The notes beneath the pieces are model-generated. The model worked only from the letters and a program-made list of their open reading frames with translations, did not search any database and was not told the origin of the DNA. Below are positions 1 through 12,355 of a stretch of DNA of 64,000 nt, one piece after another; within the stretch, counting starts at the first letter, position 1, and every line of letters begins with the position of its first letter. The position numbers and the translations under genes were made by a program. This stretch comes from Utricularia gibba (lineage: Eukaryota; Streptophyta; Magnoliopsida; Lamiales; Lentibulariaceae), in NCBI GenBank assembly GCA_002189035.1, contig NEEC01000008.1:2356001-2420000 (forward strand), in the 5' to 3' direction.

Positions 1-3000
1 AAATATTCAACCTTATCTAGACTACCCCAACATGGAAATTGAAGACATAATCAACATCAGTAAAATGAAAAGTATGTCCCTTTTGTTACCTGACTGGAAT
101 TCCAAAAACCATATCCAGAAGAAGCATAAGAACCGTTAGCAGGTGTCCCAACCTTTTTCTCCTCTTGGATAGGTTCCCACCTACTTTTAGGTCGTCGAGG
201 GCTCTTACTCTTTTGAATCAGAAAATCCGGTACCAAAAATGGCCCATTTCTGGATTGGGAAAAACATAAGTTTAGTATCTTGTTTTAAAATTAAGGACCA
301 TATATGGCACAACATAAGCATACGTGTCATTCACTATATCATCGTTTGGTAAAGGGAAAAGAGGTTCAACATCCCAATCCCTTGTGTGAAGTGTACCTTC
401 AGCAGTTGCTCTTGTAATTACCTAGAAAAAATGTGATCAATCACATGCCATATACATTATACAACATCCTTTTTATTGGGAAACAATAGGAAGATACCAT
501 TCATGAAAGAGGAAATTAAGGAAACAAAAATTCAAAACTCCTATATGCCAAGATAACAATAGAATTATCCAGGTTAAAAAAACATCTAGGAATTTTGGAT
601 AACGGACCTGATAACTAGGCACCATGAAAAACATTGCAAGACAATTTTGATTTATCAGATTCTATTTCACACTCAAAATCAAGACACATAGAGCCTTACC
701 TCCTTCATGATAGCTTGGGATGCTAGCTTTTGCCTATCATTTTTGCAACGAGATAAAGCACGCTCAACATAACCACGCAATGATGTTGGGAAGGTACCTG
801 TCTGCAAAAACAAAACTACTGCTTTACAAGTGTTTCTTGTATGATATTGCAAATATCAAAGAGCAAAAAAGAAGCAACAAACCTTCAAAAAAATTTTGGA
901 AAAATTGAAGTACAAGGTTTATAAAATCATTGCTTTGGTGTCAATGTCCAGAAGAAACACTTAGTAAACCCATTCCAGTGTGCATAAAACACTTAGTAAG
1001 CCCACTCCACAAACCATGAATAATGTAACCGTGCAAATAATTTTTGGCACATAGCATGATGATTGACACCAAAGCTACGATTATCGAAAATTGCACATAA
1101 CATGATGATCAAATACGTCTGAAAGAATGGCCCAATTATAAAGCTCTAACCTTGAGCATGGATTCAGCTTCTTCATGAGATACAACCTTTTCAGATGGTT
1201 TGCCTGCCTTGACACTGACATATGCTGGCCTTGACGTCATAATGGGTTTAACACTATCTTTTTCACATCTAGGTAAAGTTACAGGTAGGTTGGATGCAAT
1301 TCTTGGATTGGTAGGAATTTGCACCTTGCAAGCCTTTCGTGGATCTAACAGTTCTGGAGGTTGTGGTACAGCATGGGAATTTGAATGCTGATTTTGAGCG
1401 CCCTGATAACCTGAAGTATCCAGAACAGCAGAGCCATGAGCATATGAAATATTATGCGGAATTTTAGAGCTTTCATATGGTAGTGTTAATTCTGATGTCT
1501 TTTGACCAAGTGGTGGTACTGAATTCAGCAGATTATTTTGGGTATTGGGAGCAAAATAATTCCAGTAGCTCTCAGGTGCATTTCCCGATGAAGAATCCAC
1601 CTGACATGAAAATTCAGGCATAAGAAAAGTGGCATATAGCGCTGATGATAGCACCCTCTAACCCCAAAAACAAACAAAGTGGTCTTGAAACACAGGGAAA
1701 AAGCTCCCTTTCAGGCAACAAGGAATACAAATTGAGGAAAACTGCAACAATGAAGTAATAATCTTGTTTCATTAATAGAAGAAAATTGAAAAAAAAAAAA
1801 GTAAGAACACGGGTTTACTATATCTGCCCTTGTGGTAGTTGCAGAACATCACCGTTTGGCTGACATTATGCTGATCGATTGCTACATCTTATAAAAACCC
1901 AACTTCTTTATCACTTAATTTACTATGCCAGAGAAATTAGTATCCATCACAATTCATTTTCATTACTAAACAAGCCTATCATAATCTCCATGTATATGTG
2001 CTCTTCTGCATAACTTATCTTGGTAGTGCATATTTAGCACAAAATTCAGCATAGGATTTTACCCAAAAAACCTCACAATTTTTTTTAAAAAAAGGTCAGA
2101 GACAACTTAAATTCAAAAGCTTATTCGTATAAGGAAAAGTTCAACTTAATACAGTGGCCACAAACCTGGGAAGATGTCGATGCAGCTGAACTAGATTCTG
2201 GTCTCCAATGAGGGTTATAAACGGAAGGATTCTGATTGGACTGTGAAAATGCACTACCGTTCCCACCTGAAACAAAACCATTTGCAGTAGAAGAGGCAGA
2301 AACGTGGATGTTCTCAGTACCAGGAGCACATATAGCCTCAGTTGGACTTTGACTGTAGTAGCCATTCCACTGCTTATACTGTTGCTGATACTGCGAAGGT
2401 GCAACAGCAGTTGTTGAACCATAGGCTGGATGTGGGTCAGGAGTATAGTTTGAATACTGATGAGCATTGTAATTTGCATATTGAGCTCCAGGCCAAAAGT
2501 TAGTCTGGCTGCTGTACGGGGCACTTGCATAACTTCCAGATGTCTGGTAATCACCATGATTGTAATAAGTGCTTGAGTAACTTGCAGGCTCGCCATAAGT
2601 GCCAGTGTTTTGAAATGAGGTAACAGCTTGATAAGAAGCACCTGTGTTTTGACAAACTCCTAATTGCTGGGGGTAAGACTGATCGGTCTGGTGTGGGTAG
2701 CTACTTGGTTGTTGATGATATTGAGCTGGATGTTGTTGATATGGGTCAGGTTGTTGATACTGAACTTGTTGCTGATACTGTCCATAGTAAGCAGCATAAT
2801 CTGCACTGCTGTATCCATACGGATCACTATTTGAATAAACAGCATAACCAGTATGACCTTGTGCAACACTTGCAAGACCTGAACCTGAGGTAGAGACAGC
2901 AGGCATCGGAGAGGTTTCATCTAGAACACTTGGCATGGGTTGATCAGCTTGAGGGCCATTATGGTTTCCAGAACTCGAAAGATCTGCATTTTCCTTCAAG

Positions 3001-3473
3001 ACATGATCCTCTGCTGGTGTTTTCCGTGAATTAACAGCCAAGCTAAGGCACGCATTAGAGGTTTGAACTCCAAATGACGCACTCATCTGTTGTCTCTACC
3101 AAACGAAAATAAAAGTACATCAATACATGCAACGTTTAAAAGCTTTCAAGCAAAAATTCAAGTTAGGAACAAATCACCAAATCAGAAAACATAGAGGTAA
3201 GCAATCTAAAGTGGCACAAGAACGATAGTACAGCACTTTTGACACAGGACAATATAGAAAACCCCGAATCTACAAAGTACTTTCAGACATGACTACATTG
3301 AGTAACACAAACGTGGAGCATTAGCTTATCACACAAACAAAAATAAGACCTCTGTGAGAAACAGAACTTTCAGACAGAAAAGAACCAGGCAGCAGTACAG
3401 CAGTAGAACAGATGAGACCAAATACCTCAGCAGAAGTAGCAGATTCAGCTTTCGGTTGTTCGCTCGTAGCCAT
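1..3473 (-). CDS. SAC3A: SAC3A-like mRNA-export/nuclear-pore protein, N-terminal part (partial)
   Basis: I read six coding exons: 3426-3473, 2166-3095, 1151-1600, 700-801, 324-421 and 90-249. Each ends at a GT donor and the frame stays open; the gene continues past the left edge. The start is the ATG at 3471-3473 (MATSEQPKAES). Exon 2 encodes a Tyr/Gln/Ser/Pro-rich low-complexity region with repeated YQQ and YGxY patterns. Exons 3-5 become more conserved, with segments such as LRGYVERALSRCKNDRQK and TRDWDVEPLFPLPNDD. As I recall it, this arrangement matches plant SAC3 family protein A (SAC3/GANP/leukocyte-receptor-cluster-8 type), whose homologues act in the TREX-2 complex coupling transcription to mRNA export. 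The SAC3/GANP domain itself would lie downstream, outside the window, so the assignment rests on the N-terminal half. A prion-like FET protein was considered, but the conserved exons 3-6 fit SAC3A better. Confidence 0.8.
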
Positions 3474-6157
3474 CACATAACATAACGGATTTAACAGGAA
3501 AATCACCAAATTAATCAAGAGGGGAAAATACAGACAAGAAAAAATAAAGCCCTAATTAGTACCCCCCACGAGGCATTAACTTGAAAACTGAATCTAAAAC
3601 CCAATACACTCGAAGAAAAGAAGACAAAATGAGAGATGAGGTCGCAGATTCTGCAGGCGGAGATTATATACTTCGCATATGTTGACCCGGTCGATCAAGA
3701 TTCAAGAAGAAAACACACACAATCCGTATCAAATCCCCAAAACAACAGCGATTGGGGAAAAGGGAACAAGGGTTTCTACAGAACGACGGTTTTGGTGGAG
3801 ATCGAACTTCCAATCTTTCCCGTATCATATAAAAATTGAACCCTTCCGCAAAAATCAGAAAATGCCTTGTAGATGTATCAATTATTTAAAATCGAATTCA
3901 ATCCAAAAATAAATCCTACAAGAGGGTTGATTTTTTTTTTTTACAATTTTCAATTATTATGAAAATTAGAAATAATTATATAAATTTAATTTCCTATTTT
4001 TATAATGCTACAAATACTCTTGAAACCTTATTCTAAAACTTTATTTTACTTTATAATTTTCAAGGCTTGTGATTGGTTGTCAATTTGAATCAAAGAAACA
4101 ATGGTGGGACCCCACCAGGACTAATATTGATCACTTATATACCACCAAATATACCTTTTAGCCATTGTGTTGGTTGGTTGATTTAGATTTTTATGGATTT
4201 AGATTATTTGAGTTTATTTAAATCCAAATATGTGGGTATAAAAATATCCATACACTCCCTTGAATATACATATATCAATATATAAAGATATTATATAAGT
4301 ATAATAATAATTATACTTATATATAAGGGTATAATTATACCCACATATTAAATAATACAATTTTATTAAATTCATCATAAATTAATCTTATAACTTCATA
4401 TCAAACAAGGGCTTAGATTGGAAATTTATGTTATGTATATAATTAGCCCCCCTTCCCTTCATATGCGCATGTCATTCATATATTTAAAAAAATGAATACA
4501 TGAATAGTTAATTTATATATACTAATTAATCAAATAATAATTTATATATAAATTTTCTATATTCTACTATCAAATATACTATTATCGTATTATTTTTTTA
4601 TGATGGGATCATGCAAGTGGCGTGGCACTCACACCCGTCACCCCTCGTGCGAGTAATAGCATTACAATCAAATATTGAATATAGAGATGTTCCATATCAT
4701 TATTGGAAGGGGACCAAGGTCCTCGTAGAACAAGAATTATGGGTTCATATCTGTGCGTTAGAGCGGTTCGGAAATTTGAAACCTTGAGTGGAATGACGAT
4801 AATGACCCTCCATATATTACCTCACTTCCCGGTAAAACCGGTAAACCTGGGGGCAACACGAGGCTTTTTGGCTTCTGCCGTTGCTGACAGACAGGCGTGG
4901 GTCATGGTTGAGGAGTCTGGAGTTCATCATCAAGGTATCTCATGAACACCCCAGTGCTCTCGTTCTTCCACTTCTTATGCTACGATTGTTGCTTTTTCTT
5001 GCATTTTGATTGTGCTGCAAGTGTTCTTTTAATCGAATTGATTATCGGGATGGCCATTTGCAACTTCCAAGGCTTTGCGCCGGTTAAAATTGCGAAAGAT
5101 GACCTCTTTTTTGGATTTGGAAAGTGAATGAAATTGGATTTGGCGCTGGTGCTTTACCTTTGACATCTGCTTTTTGAATCTTGTTCTTGTATTTGGTGAT
5201 ATGTCTCTCTTGATATGTTCTCATCAGTGTTTGATCGTGTGAATCTTCTGAAATTTTCTGAATATGTAAAGAAACTGGAGGATCTCCCTGACCTGATGGA
5301 CTCCTAATTTCTTCCAGACCTGAAATTAAGGCGCAGGAGAATAGTATTTCTTCCATCGTTACTCTTCATTAGAATTCTCAGTTCTATTTTCTGCTGACCT
5401 GAAATGAATTTACTTCTGTCGCGAAGATAAATCCATTGGAGAAACAAACTTATTTCAGTCACTAGAACTTCTTTTCTTTTATAAAAAGTAGTAAGCAAGA
5501 AGTTGTTCTAGTTTATGATCTCTTCTCCGGTAACTGGGCATGGAGGACATCGGTATCAGAATATTGCCTGCAATTATACTTTTGGTTAGGCGTCGTTTTC
5601 TACAAGATTTTCGATTCTAAAGTCTTTGATATCTGACTCAAAAGGTCAGGCTAGTTGTTTTCACTCGCGTCCGTGCGTATTTTTGTATTTACTTATCATT
5701 CCTGTATTTTCAGTTGCAGTTGATTGAATGGAATTCTTTCTTGCACATCAGAGAAATAGAAACGACATTTACTTTTTCAGTGGAAATAAGCCATTTTTTG
5801 TGCTGTTCGGTATCCGCTCAATATTCAGTCAGCAAATTTCCAGTTGAAATGTTTGGTTTCATGCTTTTGCTTGGTTAGTCTGGTCTACGTTTCTAGGCTC
5901 CGTAATCTGGTAAGGTCGTGACAGGGGTCCCAGAACCGTCACCTTCCAGTGGGCCTCAGCAATTGTAAGCAGATCACGTTGATGTATATTTATAGTGTAG
6001 ACATATGGCCTGGGTGCGTAGCTTTCACACCAACTACTTCACTGAGTGTACGCCATTTAATTTCCAAATAGTGTAGACCCCATTCATGATTTTCTCTTTG
6101 CAGCTCTGCTGCGCTGTCTGATTCACAGTGCCGAAACTCGAAGTTGAAGTACCGGAG
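3474..6157. other. Spacer between divergent genes, with presumed 5' leaders at both ends
   Basis: From 3474 to about 3900 lies the presumed 5' leader and promoter of the SAC3A-like gene. The stretch 3930-4600 is very AT-rich and contains a foldback (listed separately). From about 4900 to 6157 composition becomes more balanced and T-rich, as expected for the leader exon and leader intron of the coiled-coil gene that starts at 6158. Open frames here are short and I see no protein family in them. Confidence 0.5.
4227..4349. repeat. AT-rich foldback with 14-nt perfect inverted ends
   Basis: The 14 bases at 4227-4240 (AATATGTGGGTATA) are the exact reverse complement of 4336-4349. Partial complementarity continues inward and the centre is itself near-palindromic (around 4297-4322). 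The total is about 123 bp. The size and AT-rich core resemble a small non-autonomous MITE-like element. I could not identify a target-site duplication, so a simple palindromic spacer is equally possible. Confidence 0.5.
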
Positions 6158-9100
6158 ATGAAAAATATGTTCTTTTTCCGATCTCATTCATCCAACAGCA
6201 CGAAAAATAATTCTCAATCCTCCCCGCAGCGGTTAAACGAGAAGTTTGTCTCCCGGGAAAAGCCTCTTGACAAAGTGGTGAAGGTTGCTGAAAATAAGAA
6301 AGGCTCAGAAGATCCACCAAGTCCTACCCCGCCTTGCCTGAGAAGAAGTTTTTCCTTCTCATCTGGCAATCCTGGGGACTCTAGTTTGAGTAAAGGTGAC
6401 CAAACTGGTTCCCCATGTTCTTCTTGTTCTCAGTCAAACCATTTCTCTTCCAGGTTTGTTATCTATTTCGTCATTTGTTAAGCAGCCTTTGAAATGATTT
6501 GCTATTCCTCTTTCGGTGTGTCTTTCCTCAGATCACGTGCTATGACCCCTGATAGACAAATCAGATTGAGCCGGCAGAAAAGGGAAAAAATTGACTCAAG
6601 AGCGCCATCTAATGTATCAGAGATTTTTTCTTATAGCTCTAGTAATAAATCGAATAAGTTTCTGGATCGGTTCATTGATGGGGAGCAGCAAAAGGGGAAG
6701 TACAGTGTGAGAAGTAGTCCTTCAAGAAATCATCAGTTAGGAAATGAAAATATTGAGGGAAAGCGTCATTCAAGAATTCAGTTGCATGCATCTGTTTCAC
6801 GTGATTCTAGTAAGGTGAAGCCGCTGTCTCAATCCTTTAGTGAAGTGAAAGAATTCGGACAGCGTACTTCGTCACCTAATAGGGGTGACATTGGACATAG
6901 CATCAACTCTACTATGAAACTTGCAAGTCAAGTTGTCGAGAGGCTTTCCCATTCTCAGCTCTTGAATACAGCAACTTTGAAAGAATGTGACCGTGATAAT
7001 CCAGTTACCATTTCAGATGTTTTTGGAAGCAACTTGAATATGTCTTCAAGGGCGTGCAAAGACCAAATGTCTAGGGGAGCCTGTAATATTGATTATTGGC
7101 AAGGACAGGCGAATATTGGATCTGAAAATAGAGAAATTTCATCCCAATTCATACAAAAGGAGGCACCCCCAGGAGATAAAGAGAGGTTCCTGGATTCATT
7201 AGTTGGCAGTTTTGCTCAAGATGACTTGGATCTGTTTAGAAACTACCAAGATGCTGAAAAACGGGCTGCTAAACTATCAGCAGAGATTGCTGAAGCAGAT
7301 TTTCTCCAGTTAAATGCTCTTGGTGTACCTATTCTGGTTCAAACCATACGAAGCTTAATGGAGGAGAAGCTAAAGATAGCTTATGAGGTTAGAGCAGTGC
7401 TGGAAGATAGAATAGCTGAAAAAGCCTTTTTTAGGGAAAAAATTAAACTTGAAAAAGAAGAACTGGAAGCGAAGTGCCGTAGATTAGAGAATGGAAAGAA
7501 TGAGTTGCAGCATACACTTGAGAAGGAACTAGACAGAAGGTCGACTGAGTGGTCTATGAAGCTGGAGAAACTGCAGGTGGAAGAGCAAAGACTTAGGGAT
7601 AGAGTACGAGAGCTTGCAGAACAGAATGTTGCCCTCCAAAGAGAAGTCTCTTCTTCCAGCGAAACTGAGATCACTGCTAGGGACAAAGTTACAAACTTGG
7701 AGATACAAGTACGTGATTTATCATTTCAATTCCAGGAAGCTACAGAAGAGAACCATTATCTGCAAAAATCTTTATCTGAAATGCACATGAAAGCTAGAGC
7801 AGCAGAGAAAGACAGAGATTGTATCCGGAAGGATTATGATGATAAAGTTTCTGAATGTAAGGATTTGTACCAAACCATCGTTAGGCTACGGAAAACGTGT
7901 AGCGATCAAGATAAGACTATTGATGGGCTGCGTGAGCTTTGTCAGGGTATGTGCCCGAAAACGTCCAACGATCATTTTGATTTCAGAATAGAGAAATTGC
8001 ACATGGAACATATGAGACTAACCGGAGTAGAACATACCCTGAGGAAGGAGGTGGAGTCGTATAAAGCGGAGATCGATTCACTAAGGTGTGAGAACATAGA
8101 TCTGCTCACCCGTCTTAAGAATAGCAGGAACATGAATGAGCCTATGACCTTTAAGCTGGATAGAGAACTTCAAAATCGAGTTAAAACCTTTCAAGATCAG
8201 TTTCTTTCGTTGCTGAAAGAGAGCACTCAGCTTGGAAGGAAATTACTTAGCAACTGTAAGCCCAAAAGTGGCTCTCCCATGAAAAAGGGTTCAGATGGGC
8301 AACTCCTGGTTGAATTTGAAGTGAAGCTGCAAGGCCTAGAGCGCGCAGTTGATTACTTAAGTACCTCAATGATGACCATATCTAGTGTTGTTCACGAAAA
8401 ATCTATGTTGCATGAAGACTGTTATGGAAAAATCCAAATGTCTGGTTTGACTGATGAGCTTAACGTACAAGATCAGCTGAAATCCAAGGTGTATATAAAT
8501 TTCCATTTTTTGAAATTTTCACTTGAAACCCCTATTTGGCAATATCCTTAATCATCTGGAATATTTATGGTTTGCTTAGGACACAACCAAATCACAATTG
8601 AAAGCTGAGATTTTATTGACAACCTTGTTGCGGGAGAAGCTGTATGCCAAGGAGCTTGAAACGGAACAGCTACAAGCAGAGCTTGCGGCAGCTGTTAAAG
8701 GCAATGATATTCTCAAATCTGAGATGCAAAATGCTGATGACGAGTTAGCCTGCATAAACCACAAGACAAAGGAACTTGAGATACAGGTAACCTCTATCAC
8801 GCACATTCTAAATATTCTAGGGGCTTTCTTCCGTTCAAGGATAGAACGAGAGCATCCATCACTTACCGCTTGTTTTTCTTCACACAGTTGATAAAAAAGG
8901 ATGAGACCATCAACAAACTTCAATACGATCTGCAAGAGTGTAGGAAAGATCTTGGTATTTTGAGGGGAATACTCCCAAAAGTTTCTGAAGAGAGGGATCA
9001 AATGTGGGAACAGGTTAAGCAGATGACAGAGAAGCACATGTTAATGAACTCTGAGATCTGTTCGTTGAGGAAAAAAATTGAGGTCCTTGATGAAGATATA

Positions 9101-9205
9101 CTGGTGAAAGAAGGGCAGATCACCATTTTAAAAGACAGTGCCACTAAAACTGTTGAGCTTTTCGCCAGCACAGATGATGTTGATGCCTTGCGTTGGGGGC
9201 GGTAG
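6158..9205 (+). CDS. Plant long coiled-coil protein, function unknown
   Basis: Four exons (6158-6453, 6532-8488, 8580-8786, 8888-9205) join in frame to give about 827 residues. The first ATG in the frame is at 6158 and starts MKNMFFFRSH; the open frame further upstream has only a GTG. The N-terminal third is Ser/Arg/Pro-rich and low in structure, with short basic patches such as LRRSFSFSS. From about residue 330 to the end the protein is nearly continuous heptad-type coiled coil rich in Glu, Lys, Leu and Arg. A few conserved-looking non-coil segments occur near DDLDLFRNYQDAEKRAAKL and near VDYLSTSMMTISSVVHE. Plant genomes annotate such proteins as myosin-heavy-chain-like, interaptin-like or golgin-like. 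There is no motor or kinase domain. I cannot name the orthologue and would not infer a role beyond a scaffold-like coiled coil. It converges with the fucosyltransferase-like gene downstream. Confidence 0.85.
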
Positions 9206-9531
9206 TTGGGCTCTTTTAGCATGATGGATATTCATACATCTTCATGCTATTACCGTTTTCTGGTGATGCCTTTTTTCCACTGTCACCCTTCGTCTCCCTT
9301 TTCAACCACAGAAGGGAGTATATACTTACAAGTAACTACACTCAAAAATCGTCAAGAACAGCATTTTTATCAGAAAAAGCTCGTGGCATCCAGCTGGTTT
9401 GATCATTGGGGCCGTAGAGGACAATGAACAAGCCTCTTGACTCAAGGTTGGTAAATATACAGCATCTTATCTCCCTTGCTCTTGAACAGGCAGAAGTCAT
9501 CTGATGTCTACCTCAGGAAAATCCGTGTTGT
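9206..9531. other. Short spacer between convergent genes
   Basis: This 326-bp stretch separates the stop codons of two convergent genes and must hold both 3' UTRs. I see no coding potential in it. Confidence 0.5.
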
Positions 9532-12355
9532 TCACCAGAATCTATCTTTATTGACGCTCAAGTAACCAGACAGCACTTTTCCGCCAGTATTTCTCATGCC
9601 ATCTATGAGAAAGGACCATGTAGAACCTAACGCTCCAACGAAGAAGTCAGCTTCTGCAGCCATCAAGAAGTTAACAAGTGGATAATTTGTGCTTGTTTCC
9701 CTTCCGAGGCTTGCTTCATATGTTGCCATTGTCATGTTTCCAGACTGACGTGTAACATTGGTGTAGTAGAACTTCCAGTGTGTATAGGAGTTCGATTGAT
9801 CAATCACATCCTGCAGGACTTACAGCTTTTAACGATGCAAAATTTCCAAGAAACAAACACAGCCAAAAGGTCCAGGTAGAGGGGATTAAGGACTAACCTG
9901 CATTTCAGTAGACAGCCAAATGCTCTTGAGTTGCGGAAATCTTTTTCTGATTCTCTCTGCCAGGTTCATATAATGCTCAAAATCGACCACCTTCATTTCG
10001 CAAGCTTTATCCCCCATTCGGACGTGCATGCTTAGGATCGGATGAGGAACCCAAGGTTTCTGGTTGGACCATACGAATTTTTCAATGTCATCATTCATCC
10101 TTGCTGGTCCAACCTACAAACATGGTAATTTGTAAATGACTTCATGGGTCATGTTCAAGTGTTTCCTTCTGCATCAGTCAGCATTTCTGAACATGCATTC
10201 ATGCATACTTGCAATGTTTTTTCATGTGGATGATGAACAGAAATACAAACCTGAGGAAGGTGAGATGATGGAGATGAAAGAACCATTTTCGCAGCTTCCC
10301 ATCCAAATGCTGCATGCCGTTGTGCATTCATAAGGTTGCAAGTGTATTCAGATGGAAACCTCATAAGGTAACGAACTGCCTGAAGAAATAATGCCTAGTA
10401 AGCATCTCAGTTTGAAATGCCATCATCGCAAAAGATTACACTTTACTATGCCTGTGCTCGCCACCACCGACGATCCATTTTCCTATGGTGAAATATCAAG
10501 CTGCCGTTGATCTCAGTTGTGGGCTGTATGATACTCCAGGGATTGCCCCATATCCTGCGGAGCCATTACAAACACTCAAGTGATGATTCATGTTCACAGA
10601 CATATGGAGGTTGTTTTTTCAACAGGTTCAGTTTGAGTTTTATGTAACTGTTTAGATAAAATTAGGAATGACATGATGATTCTGCTGTGAAGCTAAGACA
10701 GAATTAGGCATTTGTGTTACCTCGGCGTCCGTCCAGTCCAAATGTCTCTTGATGTATAATTTTCTTTTGCAGTAATAACACCACTTTGCCATGCTGATTC
10801 GTCCAGCTCAAGTTGCAGTGCCCTGTCCCTGCACTCGGATGAAGTCTCAGGAAAGAAGTAACAAGACCAGCTAGAGCGAGATGAACCTACACAAAAACAA
10901 CCCAGACGTTACTCAGGATTTGTTCAGCAACAGCCTTCTCTTGGCATGAATTGTTGCACAGACATTCGTTTGGAAATTCATAGCACACAGAAGAGGATAT
11001 GCACCAGCATTTATCTCAAATTCTTTGGAAGACATTACCCTTGCAACCATCATGATCAGCTCTGTTGTAGTAGCCAGTAACCAGTACCCTTTCCTCATTC
11101 ACTGCAATTGCAAGCATACCAGCCATCCCTGCTAGCTGAGCTCCGATACCGAACCCCGGCAACCTCTCCCAGCTAGCTAGTAAGAACTTCACGTTCGGAG
11201 CACTACAGTTCACTGGATGCTGATGAAGCCACAAGTCCCGTTGCACTTTTCTCGTCAACGGGAAGTTTTCAACATCAGATCCTGAGATCTGGGAAAACAG
11301 TAGGAGCAAAACAAGGATCGATGGCATAAGAGATTGAGTACAAAACAGAATTATTTTGCACCAAACACATGCTCTCATCATTAAAAAGTTTACTTAATAC
11401 ATTAGTATTTGCACCAAACAGCAGGGCAAGCTGATGTGTGGAAAAAAATGAACAACAGCAATACTCAGAGACGCATTGTTCAATGTCACATAAAAGTCAT
11501 ATAAGAAGGATAAGTATGCATACCCATGGAGGGTAAGCTCCTTCAGAGATGATGTGATTCCTGTAATCAACAAGCTGTTCATCAGGTGGCTGCAATGGAA
11601 AGTTGTCTAGCATTCCCTTCCACATAGTCCAAGGTGGAAAGTTATCATTTGGAAGTCGTGTATCAAGACGATGATTCACTTCTACAACCATTTTGCAGTT
11701 CTCGAGATGAGGAGGGGCCTCATTCATTTGGTCAAATGATAATTGACCAGATTCAGAAAGTAAACTCCCCCATGCCTTGACGAGAGCAGAAGCTTTCTCA
11801 CTAAAGTCATCTTTGACAACAGTTTGGCCTTCCAAGGTCATGTTTGTTCCTGCTCCACTCAGTAGGTTCTTGCAGTCCCCTCCTGCAAAATTTCATAAGA
11901 AGCATGATGAAATTGGGCATGCAAACACTTCCCTATCATCAGCATGCATTTCTTCAAACGCCTAACGCACAACCATCAAAGTTACATGATAATAGCCTCA
12001 AGGTTTGACTTTGATTGTAAAATAAACACATTTCATGATCATGGCTCCAATCAAGGTTGACTATTAATGAGCCAATCAAGTTGAATATTTACTCACTTGT
12101 AACTGTTGATGAGATATAAGTGGAAGTTGATACCCCATCGGAAAACAGAACGCGGGTCACAGATGAAGCGCCAAAGGAAGTCACCGCAAACATGAACAGT
12201 GAAGCGAAGCAAACACCGACGACGAATCCCATTACACATATTTGGCATGGAAATGAGCCGCTCATTTGGTAGAATCTTTGGGAAACAGCTCTCTCCAATG
12301 ACCTTCGGTTAAATGAGTCCGCACCTTGCTCACGCATCATCATCACAATCATGCA
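9532..12355 (-). CDS. GT23-type alpha-1,6-fucosyltransferase-like Golgi protein
   Basis: Eight exons in frame: 12097-12355, 11524-11881, 11039-11288, 10721-10886, 10452-10554, 10251-10379, 9898-10113 and 9532-9810, giving about 586 residues (the second exon may start one base further out, at 11882). The first ATG after an in-frame stop is at 12355. The N-terminus is that of a type II membrane protein: a short basic tail, then one hydrophobic segment at about residues 38-60. The lumenal part has conserved blocks SWSCYFFPETSSEC, FHHRKMDRRWWRAQ and HVRMGDKACEM; the last resembles the HVRRTDK motif of FUT8/GT23 enzymes, followed by AEADFFVGALGSTWSFLIDG. Plant members are annotated as alpha-(1,6)-fucosyltransferase by homology; a biochemical activity has not, to my knowledge, been settled for them. 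The intron after RWWRAQ begins with GC (AG|GCATAG) and no GT alternative keeps the frame. Confidence 0.85.

Noticed and set aside
2121-3086. Reading the Tyr/Gln-rich exon as a stand-alone FET/EWS-like protein
   Set aside because: It splices in phase to conserved SAC3A-like exons on both sides.
4703-4945. 80-codon frame in the spacer before the coiled-coil gene
   Set aside because: No family similarity; the sequence fits a leader or promoter better.
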